The translations under genes were made by a program, and so were the position numbers. Source: Candidatus Methanarcanum hacksteinii (GTDB lineage: Archaea; Thermoplasmatota; Thermoplasmata; Methanomassiliicoccales; Methanomethylophilaceae). Taken from it: DNA of 64,000 bases. The notes under the pieces are model-generated. The model had not been told where the DNA came from and ran no database searches. It saw nothing but the letters and a program-made list of their open reading frames with translations. Below are positions 9,129-18,301 of the stretch, piece by piece (position 1 is the first letter of the stretch; every line of letters starts with the position of its first letter). The DNA is taken from positions 992,001-1,056,000 of the forward strand of contig LVVQ01000001.1 of assembly GCA_006954405.1 (NCBI GenBank), read 5' to 3'.

Positions 9129-9824
9129 ATGAGCATTGAGAAAGCAATGGAGGATATCAGGAACGGTAAGATCGTTCTCGTTTACGATTTCGATGACAGG
9201 GAGAAGGAGACGGACATGACGATCGCGTCAGAATTCATCACACACGAGATCCTGAGGACCTTCAGAAAAGATGCAGGCGGACTCGTATGCACGACAACGC
9301 CATTCGATGTCGCCAAGAGAGTCGGACTCCCATTCATGTCCGATGTATATTGGGATGATGAGAAATATCCTGTGCTCAGGATGATGTCTCCCAACGATAT
9401 CCCTTATGACAACACCAAATCATCGTTCGGTGTGACGATCAACCACCGCAACACATACACTGGTATCACTGACAATGACAGGGCACTCACCATCAAGGAG
9501 TATGTGAAGACCATATTCCAGGACAAATCCCCAGAGGGGATACGCGAGGACCTCGGTAAGAACTTCAGAGCACCAGGACACGTACATCTCCTCAACACAT
9601 CCGAAGTACCATTGGTCAACAGGAAGGGACATACGGAATTGACCAACGCATTGATGGTCATGGCAGGAGTCAAACCTTCAGCGACGATATGCGAGATGAT
9701 GGGTGACGACGGTAACTCCGAGAAGAAGGAGAACACCATGAGATATGCTAAGGAACACGACCTCACATTCATCACAGGCGATGAGATCATCAAAGCCTGG
9801 AATGAATTCAAGAACAGGGAGTGA
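9129..9824 (+). CDS. ribB: 3,4-dihydroxy-2-butanone 4-phosphate synthase
   Basis: RibB turns ribulose 5-phosphate into the four-carbon unit of the riboflavin xylene ring. The protein begins with the typical SIEKAMEDIRNGKIVLVYDFDDREKETDM, whose acidic cluster binds Mg2+. Further on are TTPFDVAKRVGLP and the substrate-binding APGHVHLL and GHTELTNALM. It is single-domain, without the RibA half found in bacteria. Two ATGs are adjacent; 9129 is preferred because GGTG at 9120-9123 then sits five bases away. It leads a four-gene operon with the remaining riboflavin genes. Confidence 0.94.
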   Translation: MSIEKAMEDIRNGKIVLVYDFDDREKETDMTIASEFITHEILRTFRKDAGGLVCTTTPFDVAKRVGLPFMSDVYWDDEKYPVLRMMSPNDIPYDNTKSSFGVTINHRNTYTGITDNDRALTIKEYVKTIFQDKSPEGIREDLGKNFRAPGHVHLLNTSEVPLVNRKGHTELTNALMVMAGVKPSATICEMMGDDGNSEKKENTMRYAKEHDLTFITGDEIIKAWNEFKNRE

Positions 9825-9826
9825 GC

Positions 9827-10725
<899 letters not shown>

Positions 10726-10731
10726 TTTGTT

Positions 10732-11151
10732 ATGGCAACGAGAAAATATAAGATTGGAATGGTAGCGGCTGAGTTCAACTACGAGATCACATCCCTCATG
10801 GCAGCAAGGGCTGAAGCAGAGGCGGAGTTCCTCGGTGTTGACATCGTGAAGAAGATCATGGTGCCCGGAGTTTTCGAGGTCCCTCTTGCAGTGAAGAGCC
10901 TTGTCGACGATCCCGAGATCGATGCGGTCATCACCATCGGTGCGGTCATCGAGGGCGAGACCGAACATGATGAAGTGGTCATGGGACAGGCATCGAGGAA
11001 GATCATGGATCTCTCCTTGGAATCCGGAAAGCCTGTGGCCTTTGGACTCACCGGCCCTGGAATGACAGAGCTCCAGGCCATGGATAGGATCGAGAAGGGT
11101 GCACAGGTCGTCGATGCAGCTGTCAAGATGCTGCAGAGACTCGGACTGTGA
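10732..11151 (+). CDS. ribH: 6,7-dimethyl-8-ribityllumazine synthase
   Basis: RibH condenses the RibB product with the ribitylaminopyrimidine to give lumazine and usually forms icosahedral or pentameric shells. The 139-residue product shows MVAAEFNYEIT at the start, VPGVFEVPLAVKSL in the middle, then TIGAVIEGETEHDEVV, which carries the catalytic-histidine region. It is the last gene of ribB-ribL-ribC-ribH, six bases after ribC, and is followed by a strong hairpin. Confidence 0.95.
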   Translation: MATRKYKIGMVAAEFNYEITSLMAARAEAEAEFLGVDIVKKIMVPGVFEVPLAVKSLVDDPEIDAVITIGAVIEGETEHDEVVMGQASRKIMDLSLESGKPVAFGLTGPGMTELQAMDRIEKGAQVVDAAVKMLQRLGL

Positions 11152-11157
11152 GATCGA

Positions 11158-11181
11158 ATGGTCGCACGTGAGTGCGACCAT
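11158..11181. terminator. Hairpin between ribH and the convergent methyltransferase gene
   Basis: Perfect 10-bp stem ATGGTCGCAC/GTGCGACCAT with a GTGA loop starts seven bases after the ribH stop, with a T-run further downstream. It sits between two convergent genes and may end transcription from both sides. Confidence 0.65.
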
Positions 11182-11211
11182 CCCATCCACCATTCATTTT
11201 TCTATCAATTC

Positions 11212-12261
11212 TCAGAATCCTACGTTCTTGTTATGGTCGGCGATCGTATCGGCCATCACCTTCAGATTGTTCAGGGACAATCCTCTGTTCACTGAACAGG
11301 AGCACATCATGATGTATGGTTCATCCTTCATGATATCGATGAACCTGTTGGTGTCACGTACGATCCTCTTGTCGGGACCTAGTAACAATGTCGAATAGGC
11401 ATCGACGCCCCCCAATACAGAACATCTTCCTCTGCACTTATCCGCTATAGCGCTAGCATCATTCCCTTCCGAGAATTGGAAACCATCGATACCAGTCGCT
11501 ATGGACGATTCCAATGCATCCGAACGATCGTCCGTGGAAAACACACCATGCGGATGGAATATCGTTGGAAGGCCCTCTTTATGAGCATATTTGGTAAGCT
11601 CTTCGATACCTGTGATCGAACGTTCCATGAAATCATCGCCGATCATGTCGGAATTGTCCGATGCAGATGCGAAGAACACACAATCCGCCACATCTTCTGC
11701 CATCCCAAGCATCTCATACCTTATCGCATCGATTGAGAATCTCAATATCCTATCTGCAAGTTCAGGATTCAGAGCGAGATCCATCATCAATGTCTCAAGA
11801 CCCCTTGCGAATCCCGCCATGGTCATCGGACCGGGAACATTTATCGCTATAGCAGAATCAGGACGCTTCTCATGTACGATCTCGCACGACCTGCGCATCC
11901 CTTTGTACAGATATCCGTCGAGTATCTGCGACGGCTCATACCTGTCTATGTTATCATAATCCTCGAAACAATAGCCCGAAACGTATGGTATCCCATTCTC
12001 GGGGAACTTCGTTAGTCCTCCAAACGCCTCCAGACCGTACGTGAATATGCATCCGACATTACAATCGCTATTCAGAAGATCCTGTAGCGCCAATACGCAT
12101 CTTGCAGACAGTTCAGCATCATATCCACCATCATGGAAGATCTCATCCGTCCTCACAGGCACTGCATCCATCCCAAGGGTCAGATCCCTCGGGAAGAACG
12201 GTACGTTTTCAGTCTGCTCTTGTCTAAGAGTGGATAGGAACAATTCTTTGGACGTCATCAT
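11212..12261 (-). CDS. MtaA/CmuA-like (uroporphyrinogen decarboxylase fold) methyltransferase
   Basis: This 349-residue protein belongs to the UROD-fold methyltransferases that move methyl groups from methyl-corrinoid proteins to coenzyme M. It opens SKELFLSTLRQEQTENVPFFPRD and has INVPGPMTMAG near 140-150, both usual for MtaA/CmuA proteins. The zinc site is not canonical: where MtaA has H-x-C this protein has H236-P-H238, with C320 and C322 (CSCS) as possible remaining ligands. Its start lies seven bases past the stop of the radical-SAM-like gene, so they are probably co-transcribed. No corrinoid protein gene is adjacent. The methyl donor is unknown. Confidence 0.82.
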   Translation of the reverse strand: MMTSKELFLSTLRQEQTENVPFFPRDLTLGMDAVPVRTDEIFHDGGYDAELSARCVLALQDLLNSDCNVGCIFTYGLEAFGGLTKFPENGIPYVSGYCFEDYDNIDRYEPSQILDGYLYKGMRRSCEIVHEKRPDSAIAINVPGPMTMAGFARGLETLMMDLALNPELADRILRFSIDAIRYEMLGMAEDVADCVFFASASDNSDMIGDDFMERSITGIEELTKYAHKEGLPTIFHPHGVFSTDDRSDALESSIATGIDGFQFSEGNDASAIADKCRGRCSVLGGVDAYSTLLLGPDKRIVRDTNRFIDIMKDEPYIMMCSCSVNRGLSLNNLKVMADTIADHNKNVGF

Positions 12262-12267
12262 ATCATC

Positions 12268-12888
12268 TTACAGATCATATGGCATGATATGCCTGAAATC
12301 GTCTATCGTACCGATCTCGAAACCTTTCTCGATCATCAGCTTCTTGACCTCATCTGAAGGGAACGGATACCATTTGACGTTCTCCATATCGTCATCACGC
12401 GGATTCGCACCTATCTCCACGGACATGTGGTTGCATCCCCAATCGAGACCATCCGCATTGAGCGGATGCATCGGGACCATCGCCCTCTTCCCCATGGCCA
12501 TCCTGACGACTGCGATCATCTGCGTGTGCCTCTCCTTGGATATCTCTCTGAGATCGTATTTCGGTGTGCCTTTGACAGCAACTCTCTTCATCGTGCATAC
12601 TGCAACGGCTTCGATCTTCTCGCGATAGATCTCCAACTTCTCGACGATCTCCTCATTCGTATGTTCTGGACCTATCGGATCCAATCCGCATGATGCTAGA
12701 AGGCCTGCTTTCTTGGAATTGTATACCGATTCCAAAGCGACCTCCTTAGCAGCCTTAGCGAGATAAAGGGATTCCTCGGATTTCGAGTCAAGGGAAAGTA
12801 TACTGAGCAGATCATCCTTGTCCTGCCTCTCATTCCTCAGAGCTTTCTCCTTCATCCTGTCGATCGATCCTGTAATCGCTTCATCCAT
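12268..12888 (-). CDS. Radical-SAM-like protein lacking the iron-sulfur core
   Basis: The C-terminal ~135 residues read like the end of BioB/HmdB-type radical SAM enzymes: IGPEHTNEEIVEKLEIYREKI, then KGTPKYDL, then SVEIGANPRD. The first ~60 resemble the helical N-terminus of the same group. The intervening ~120 residues, which should carry CxxxCxxC and bind the 4Fe-4S cluster, are absent with no frame break, so the 206-residue protein looks internally deleted. It could be a decaying gene, a partner subunit, or a protein with a non-radical role. It precedes the MtaA-like gene in an apparent operon. Confidence 0.6.
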   Translation of the reverse strand: MDEAITGSIDRMKEKALRNERQDKDDLLSILSLDSKSEESLYLAKAAKEVALESVYNSKKAGLLASCGLDPIGPEHTNEEIVEKLEIYREKIEAVAVCTMKRVAVKGTPKYDLREISKERHTQMIAVVRMAMGKRAMVPMHPLNADGLDWGCNHMSVEIGANPRDDDMENVKWYPFPSDEVKKLMIEKGFEIGTIDDFRHIMPYDL

Positions 12889-12971
12889 AAGGTTTGATTG
12901 AGTTTATAATATATTAATGAAGAGTGAAATCAAATACTTGCGATCAGATATCTGGATAACAGAATGACAGT

Positions 12972-13199
12972 GTGATCGGAGGGAATTTGAATGATATCAT
13001 CTATACTGGAGTGAATTCGTTCACTACGATATTCCTTGGGAATGAGGAATGTATAAGAGATGATGTGAATTCATTCGCGGATGCATTCAAAGGGATGCCA
13101 TATATCATGTCATGTTCATGTTCGGTCGAGAGTTTTCTTCCGATGGACAAAATGAAGGTCATGGTCGACTGCACAAGAAAATGTAAATTGAATGGATGA
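12972..13199 (+). pseudogene. Inverted remnant of an MtaA-like methyltransferase
   Basis: The 75-residue reading aligns with the last ~70 residues of the intact MtaA-like protein at 11212-12261. Shared features are GG near the start, TxxLG, IVRD/IRDD, a PYIM-CSCSV block and a -LKVMAD-/-MKVMVD- ending. It is on the opposite strand, lacks the first 80% of the protein and has no convincing start. It is therefore a 3' fragment of a diverged paralogue, probably left by duplication with inversion. Confidence 0.7.
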
Positions 13200-13244
13200 T
13201 GTCGTAGTACTGATACATGTAAAATTTGAAGGAAGGGATATCAG

Positions 13245-13871
13245 ATGTCTGAGATGAAGAACAGGATCATACTTGTAGCAGGTATCCCGGGATCGGGAAA
13301 GACCACTGTAGTAAGAGAAGCTACCAAAGGACACGATTTCGATTTCATCGCCAATAATGATGATTCGGCATCTATGATGGAAGAAGCAGGATGTGCATTC
13401 ACCGATGTGTTCCCTTTCAAATCACCATGTGCTAGGGTCAGACAATTCCAATTCCGCGTATCCAACGTACTACAACAGGATCGTCCTGATTTTTTGATCT
13501 CGGAACCTCCAGGGAATTGTCTTGAGGTATCGTCACCGATGATGAATCCATTCTATCTTATGAAGGATAAAGGAATCGAACTAGCTCCGCTCATCACCGT
13601 GATCAAAGCAACCGATCTTTTGGAGAAAGGAACATCAAATAAGAGCACTGAGAGTTTCAGATACTACAACATGATCAATGAATCTGACGCAGTAGTCCTT
13701 ACATTCTCGGACATGATCGATGAAAGGACTAGGGATGATCTCGAGGGATTGATCCAATCGATCAATGAGGATGCCAAAGTGATCTTCTTCTCAGAGGGTA
13801 AAGAGGGGGCGGAAGAAGTGTCGAAGCTGATATTCGGCGATAGTGAGTATTATAGGCCGTTGGTCTACTGA
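13245..13871 (+). CDS. G3E/CobW-like P-loop GTPase
   Basis: The 208-residue protein has a Walker A loop AGIPGSGKTT near residues 11-20 and a FLISEPPG segment matching the acidic motif of the SIMIBI G3E class (CobW, HypB, UreG). These act as metal or cofactor chaperones. The C-terminus lacks the extended CobW domain and there is no obvious GCxCC metal motif. Placed beside methyltransferase genes, it may service a zinc or corrinoid protein, but that is only contextual. SD-like GAAGG-GGGAT sequence precedes the ATG. Confidence 0.65.
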   Translation: MSEMKNRIILVAGIPGSGKTTVVREATKGHDFDFIANNDDSASMMEEAGCAFTDVFPFKSPCARVRQFQFRVSNVLQQDRPDFLISEPPGNCLEVSSPMMNPFYLMKDKGIELAPLITVIKATDLLEKGTSNKSTESFRYYNMINESDAVVLTFSDMIDERTRDDLEGLIQSINEDAKVIFFSEGKEGAEEVSKLIFGDSEYYRPLVY

Positions 13872-14019
13872 AATAGAACTACTGAGATAGAATGATCATT
13901 CCAAAAAGACAATTATGGTGCTACGGACAATCATTTGAGTGGTTGTCATTTCACATATTCTTCACATCAATGTTTCACACCTTTAACAAACACCAAACGT
14001 GCAAATGATGCGCATCCGC

Positions 14020-14038
14020 CTTAATATAATATATTAAG
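14020..14038. promoter_or_regulatory. AT-rich palindrome in the ATPase promoter
   Basis: CTTAATAT-AAT-ATATTAAG is a perfect 8+8 inverted repeat about 30-48 nt ahead of the ATPase start, followed by further TATA-like runs up to 14056. It may simply be a strong TATA region, or an operator covering it. Confidence 0.4.
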
Positions 14039-14067
14039 AATATTGAATAATATAATCTTCTAATCCT

Positions 14068-15156
14068 ATGGGAAGTACACAAATGGATGATACGATGTTG
14101 AAGAGAATAAGGATAACAGGATATCGTTCAATACGTGATGCATCCATCGACCTGGATAACATCAACATACTGATTGGCCCCAATGGTGGAGGGAAGTCTA
14201 ATTTTCTATCCGCGCTTGAATTGATTCAAAAGATTGTATCTCAGGAACTTCAGACTACGATCTCGAGATATGGTGTAATATCATTGCTTTACAATGGGCC
14301 GAAAGAAACAAAAAATATCTCGATCGAAACTTCATTTGAGAACGATATCTGTGGATTCTCTTTGGAGTTGACAGAAGATGAACGTATGATATTCTCAAAC
14401 GAATATCTCTGTCAAACATCTGAAGACACGAGATCTTCCATTGGTAAAGGATATTTCGAATCCAAATTGATAGAACGTACCCCGGATAAGGTTACTGATC
14501 ACATCATTTCAGCAAAGACGTGGCGTGTTTATCACTTCGATAATACGTCAAGAACATCATTGATGAGAAAATCATGTAGCGTACATGATAATTTGTATCT
14601 TATGCCTGATGCGAGAAACATCGCACCATTCCTACTTCGCTTAAAAGAGGAATATCTGATAGATTACAATAACATCGTATCTTCGATTCGTATCGTCGCA
14701 CCATTCTTTGATGACTTTATCCTCATACCGAACACCGACACAGAAGAGGTTATGCTGAAGTGGAAAAGGATCGACCATAATGATATCATGTGGCCCAATC
14801 AGTTGTCTGATGGCACCCTCAGATTCGTCTGTTTAACTACATTGTTACTTCAACCGAAAAGGCTCAGACCGACGATGATCATCTTGGACGAACCGGAATT
14901 GGGATTATCACCACAAGCGATAATCTGTCTTGCTGAAATGATTAAATCTGTTGGAAAGACCGATCAACTGATCATCTCGACGCAATCAACGGATCTCATT
15001 GATGAATTCACAGCTAAAGATGTTATAGTAGTGAAAGATGATGGTTCGGGAACAACATTCTCTCGTTTGGACCTTGAAAGATTGAGTCATTGGCTTGACG
15101 ATGGTTACACATTCAGTATGCTTTGGAGAAAGAACCTGTTGACCAGCGATTATTGA
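14068..15156 (+). CDS. AAA-family ATPase (AAA_21, RecF/OLD-like head domain)
   Basis: The ~362-residue protein starts with IRITGYRSIRDASIDL and the Walker A loop IGPNGGGKSN, and later has the ABC-like QLSDGTLRF signature and Walker B MIILDEPELGLSP, ending with a D-loop and STQSTDL switch. This is the SMC/RecF-type head without a coiled-coil arm or Toprim nuclease. Relatives often pair with DUF4276 or nuclease genes in defence loci, but no such partner follows here. The start could also be ATG 14083 or 14095. It sits between the methyltransferase locus and the nuclease/helicase island. Confidence 0.85.
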   Translation: MGSTQMDDTMLKRIRITGYRSIRDASIDLDNINILIGPNGGGKSNFLSALELIQKIVSQELQTTISRYGVISLLYNGPKETKNISIETSFENDICGFSLELTEDERMIFSNEYLCQTSEDTRSSIGKGYFESKLIERTPDKVTDHIISAKTWRVYHFDNTSRTSLMRKSCSVHDNLYLMPDARNIAPFLLRLKEEYLIDYNNIVSSIRIVAPFFDDFILIPNTDTEEVMLKWKRIDHNDIMWPNQLSDGTLRFVCLTTLLLQPKRLRPTMIILDEPELGLSPQAIICLAEMIKSVGKTDQLIISTQSTDLIDEFTAKDVIVVKDDGSGTTFSRLDLERLSHWLDDGYTFSMLWRKNLLTSDY

Positions 15157-15301
15157 TGCCTGGGCCTCATTTACGCCGAAGATCCTTCTAAGTGATGTAG
15201 GCAGTATGTCCATACTTCAAAGCATGGATAGAGAGCATCATCTGTTTCTGCAAAGAATGAATTCGAATCAACACGAACTTCATCACATAGCGATTATGAA
15301 A

Positions 15302-17188
15302 TCAGTCAAATCTAGTTTTGCACATCTTGCGAATGTGATCGGACAGATCCCTATCGATGCAGTACACAAAACAACCTTTCATTCCGCGAGACATCAGAAC
15401 CCTGTATGTGTTCTTGATTATCTTATCCGCCAAAGCCTTCTGCTCCTCAGGCGTACGCCCTTTCTTCAATCCCTTCAGTGATGAATCTGTTTTAGCACGT
15501 TCACTTGCATCAGTGATTATCATGTGGGTGGAAGGATCGTATCTGAGATCCGGACCAATGATCACACCGACATAATCGAATTCAAGGCCTTGGCATGTGT
15601 GTATGCATCCCGCCTCGCGTATCGATTCGGGATCTATGGCCCATGTGGTCGTATTTCCCAAATTCCAACTCATCTCGAATCCATATTCTGGAATCGTTAT
15701 GTCGTGTACATCCGTATCATTCTTCGAAGAACTGATCCAATTCCAACAATAACCCGCGACCATCCTCGATTTGTTATTGATCGAATTGAGAGACTCTATA
15801 TCTGCCCTCATTTCGTTGGGATCATCATACACGCGGAAATCGTACTCGAAAGAAGAATCGGGTTCGAACGATGCCGTTTCCCTTATCTGAAGGAGGTTGT
15901 CCACCCACTCCAGGTATCCATCGGAACCAGAACATCTGAATTGAGAATCCAATTCCATGACCGAAACGGTAGAATTGAATCTTCTAGCATACTTCCTTAT
16001 CTCGCTCTCTGTCCCGATATCTTTGATCGTTACTCTCTGATCCTCGTCGATGAAGAACACGGACAATCTGGAAGAGCGGATGAGTTCCATCACTTGATTC
16101 TCACCCAATGATGCGTAAAGTCCACTCTTCTCATTCAACCTATGCGCCTCATCCACAAGTAGGACGTCGAATGTGTTCTCAGGTGCATCGATGAAACTTC
16201 CGGATCCTTTGAATAGTGCATCGATACGACTTCTCTTCATAGAACCTTTCAATTTACAGTTGTAGATGCTACGCGGCGCAGAATTCTTGGATACGTATGC
16301 TGCCGATGAGCCTTCTGCGATGATCTCGGCTAGAAGGTTGATGGCGAGTACCGTCTTACCAGTTCCTGGACCGCCTCTTATGATTATCGTCTTTTTCCTG
16401 TCACTCTTTGATAATTGTCTCATCGAATGAAGGATCTCTTCGTACACCACCTTCTGTGTATCGATCATTACGAACTCCCGATTCCCTAGCATCATCGAGG
16501 AGAGTACATCCTGGAGTGATTTGGAAGGTCTGAGCTTCCCGCGATCTATCATGAAGATCGTTTCGCCCTTGTCGCCTTTCTTCAGTATGTTCTCCAGGAA
16601 CTGCTTTAATTTCTTACCATCCTTCTTGGAGAACACTGGGGCCCTTTGGATGTAATATTCATACATGGAATCGAGAAGTGGCTCTGGAGTGCGCTCGATG
16701 TAATTATGTAGACAAGCGCATGGTTGCAATTTGACATCCAAGTCCTGTACATCCGCGTTAAAATCACCGATCGCTGTGGCATAGGACCATGCTTGATAGG
16801 ACGGATGAGTCGTCTCGTGCTCACCACCATTAATGTATGTTCTTACTACACCATCCTTCCCTGGAACGGAATCCGCATGCTCCCATTGTTTCAATTCGAC
16901 GATGACTGCAGAATTGTGACCCTCAGCGTTATATCCCGACATGATGAAATCCACACGTTTCGATGTGTACGGGATGTTATATTCAATCGCGATACCTGCA
17001 TCATTAGGAACTATCGAATTCTCCAATACCATCCCCATGTACGTCAATGAATTCGACCATGAACGGACCTCCGATTGCGGCGCATGTCTGCCGAACCGTT
17101 CTTCCATTGCGGAACCGATCTTCTCTTCCAAAATACCGTTGCACAGATCGTCGATGAATCCGTCCTTGGTTCCGCTATAGATTATCAT
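15302..17188 (-). CDS. DUF2075 protein: PD-(D/E)xK-like domain plus helicase (Schlafen-type)
   Basis: About 628 residues. The N-terminal part has the restriction-like pattern E69, D80 (KRVDF) and E98-x-K100 (VELKQ), suggesting a PD-(D/E)xK nuclease fold. The second half is a P-loop helicase with Walker A GGPGTGKT at about 272-279, DEAH at 346-349 and a late GLEFDYVGVIIG motif as in UvrD/DUF2075 proteins. The ATG at 17188 is chosen because the family starts MIIY-x-x-TK-x-x-FI. It lies about 110 bases behind a coiled-coil gene on the same strand. A role in DNA or RNA defence or repair is likely by family. Confidence 0.82.
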   Translation of the reverse strand: MIIYSGTKDGFIDDLCNGILEEKIGSAMEERFGRHAPQSEVRSWSNSLTYMGMVLENSIVPNDAGIAIEYNIPYTSKRVDFIMSGYNAEGHNSAVIVELKQWEHADSVPGKDGVVRTYINGGEHETTHPSYQAWSYATAIGDFNADVQDLDVKLQPCACLHNYIERTPEPLLDSMYEYYIQRAPVFSKKDGKKLKQFLENILKKGDKGETIFMIDRGKLRPSKSLQDVLSSMMLGNREFVMIDTQKVVYEEILHSMRQLSKSDRKKTIIIRGGPGTGKTVLAINLLAEIIAEGSSAAYVSKNSAPRSIYNCKLKGSMKRSRIDALFKGSGSFIDAPENTFDVLLVDEAHRLNEKSGLYASLGENQVMELIRSSRLSVFFIDEDQRVTIKDIGTESEIRKYARRFNSTVSVMELDSQFRCSGSDGYLEWVDNLLQIRETASFEPDSSFEYDFRVYDDPNEMRADIESLNSINNKSRMVAGYCWNWISSSKNDTDVHDITIPEYGFEMSWNLGNTTTWAIDPESIREAGCIHTCQGLEFDYVGVIIGPDLRYDPSTHMIITDASERAKTDSSLKGLKKGRTPEEQKALADKIIKNTYRVLMSRGMKGCFVYCIDRDLSDHIRKMCKTRFD

Positions 17189-17295
17189 ATATGTTGAAGA
17201 CCAACATCTCTTGAAATATACCTTTCTGTTGAATGGCGGATCGATGACAAAGCGACCATGCATACAGATATGCTTTTACGATAATCGATTGGAGA

Positions 17296-18195
17296 TCATA
17301 GATAGATGAGCATCTCGCCATTCGCCGTAAGCTGAACAGCATAGTCCTTCTTCTCAGTGAATGGGATGAAGTTAGCAAGGGTCGGAAGCATTATCGTTCC
17401 GTTGTTACAGGTAGCAGACCCCATGATATCAGCCTTGAATGTCATAAATCTGCAATCCCTGGAAAGGAAGACTCTGTAACGCGCACTATTGAATGAAGGA
17501 GATTGGAATTCGGTGGCCGATATACGGGTTATAATCGGCGACTGATCTATTTTCACCTCAACGGCATCTTCTTTCTTAAACGATTCAATCTCTCCCATGA
17601 GCTGTTTCTTCTCGGAATCAAGGGAATCCCTCTCCTCTTCCAAGGATTTGATCTGCTCTTCCTTCTCCTTCAGTTTGGATTCCTTCTCTTTTAGAATCCT
17701 ATTCAATCTTGCGATCTCATCTTCCTTTTCCTTGATCACATCACTGTTATCATTCTTCTCGATCGCTTTCTTAAGATCCTTGATCTCATCTGTGGCATCA
17801 GCATACCTTTTACTGAAATCGGTCGCTTTTCTTTCTGCTTCTTCCTTCCTTTCCTTCTCGGTATCCAACGCTTTCGTGACCTTCGCTAGTTCGGATTTGT
17901 TCCCTTTGTTCGTTTCAGAAAGATCTTTGTACTTTTTTTCCAGTTTTTCGTACTTCATCTCTTGTTTCTTCATCTTCTCGTTATGTTCAGATAAAGGGAT
18001 CATTTCCTCATCGGAACCTGTGGTCTCGAACTGCTCTTTCTTGGCAGGTACTTTCTTGGGCATAGGTGCGCCTTTAGGGATCGCTGTCTTCTTCTTGACC
18101 TTGACCTCTCCCTCATCGTTCTTCGACATCATTTCAGCGAACTCATCAGAGGAGAACGATTTGACCATATCCTGTAAAGAAGTGCCTCTCATCAT
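17296..18195 (-). CDS. Coiled-coil protein with island-specific C-terminal domain
   Basis: The 299 residues divide into a Lys/Pro-rich N-terminus, a very long charged coiled coil from about residue 85 to 215, and a compact C-terminal domain at about 237-299. That last domain is shared with the coiled-coil protein at 18859-19854: both have Y-x-V near the start, GSA-x-C-x-N, PFTEKK, and end in L-x-YL. No catalytic motif is seen. It probably forms a scaffold or sensor with the helicase downstream. Divergent from the NYN gene, with inverted repeats between. Family not recognised. Confidence 0.75.
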   Translation of the reverse strand: MMRGTSLQDMVKSFSSDEFAEMMSKNDEGEVKVKKKTAIPKGAPMPKKVPAKKEQFETTGSDEEMIPLSEHNEKMKKQEMKYEKLEKKYKDLSETNKGNKSELAKVTKALDTEKERKEEAERKATDFSKRYADATDEIKDLKKAIEKNDNSDVIKEKEDEIARLNRILKEKESKLKEKEEQIKSLEEERDSLDSEKKQLMGEIESFKKEDAVEVKIDQSPIITRISATEFQSPSFNSARYRVFLSRDCRFMTFKADIMGSATCNNGTIMLPTLANFIPFTEKKDYAVQLTANGEMLIYL

Positions 18196-18202
18196 GATAA
18201 CA

Positions 18203-18256
18203 CGATAGAATCCAAGTGCATGGATAAATAAATGTCATCAAAAATCGATTCTATCG
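18203..18256. promoter_or_regulatory. Inverted repeat in the divergent promoter region
   Basis: CGATAGAATC (18203-18212) and its exact reverse complement GATTCTATCG (18247-18256) are 34 nt apart, centred between the divergent starts at 18195 and 18302. A GATAAATAA stretch occurs twice (about 18223 and 18263), one usable as a TATA box in each direction. The symmetry suggests a single regulator for both arms of the island. Confidence 0.5.
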
Positions 18257-18301
18257 ACAATCAGATAAATAACCGAACAAGTCATAGTCTACGGCGATAA
18301 C

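Noticed and set aside
17597..18208. Ser/Phe-rich plus-strand frame resembling a membrane protein
   Set aside because: It is the complement of a Lys/Glu-rich coiled coil, which always yields Phe/Ser/Leu-rich antisense frames.
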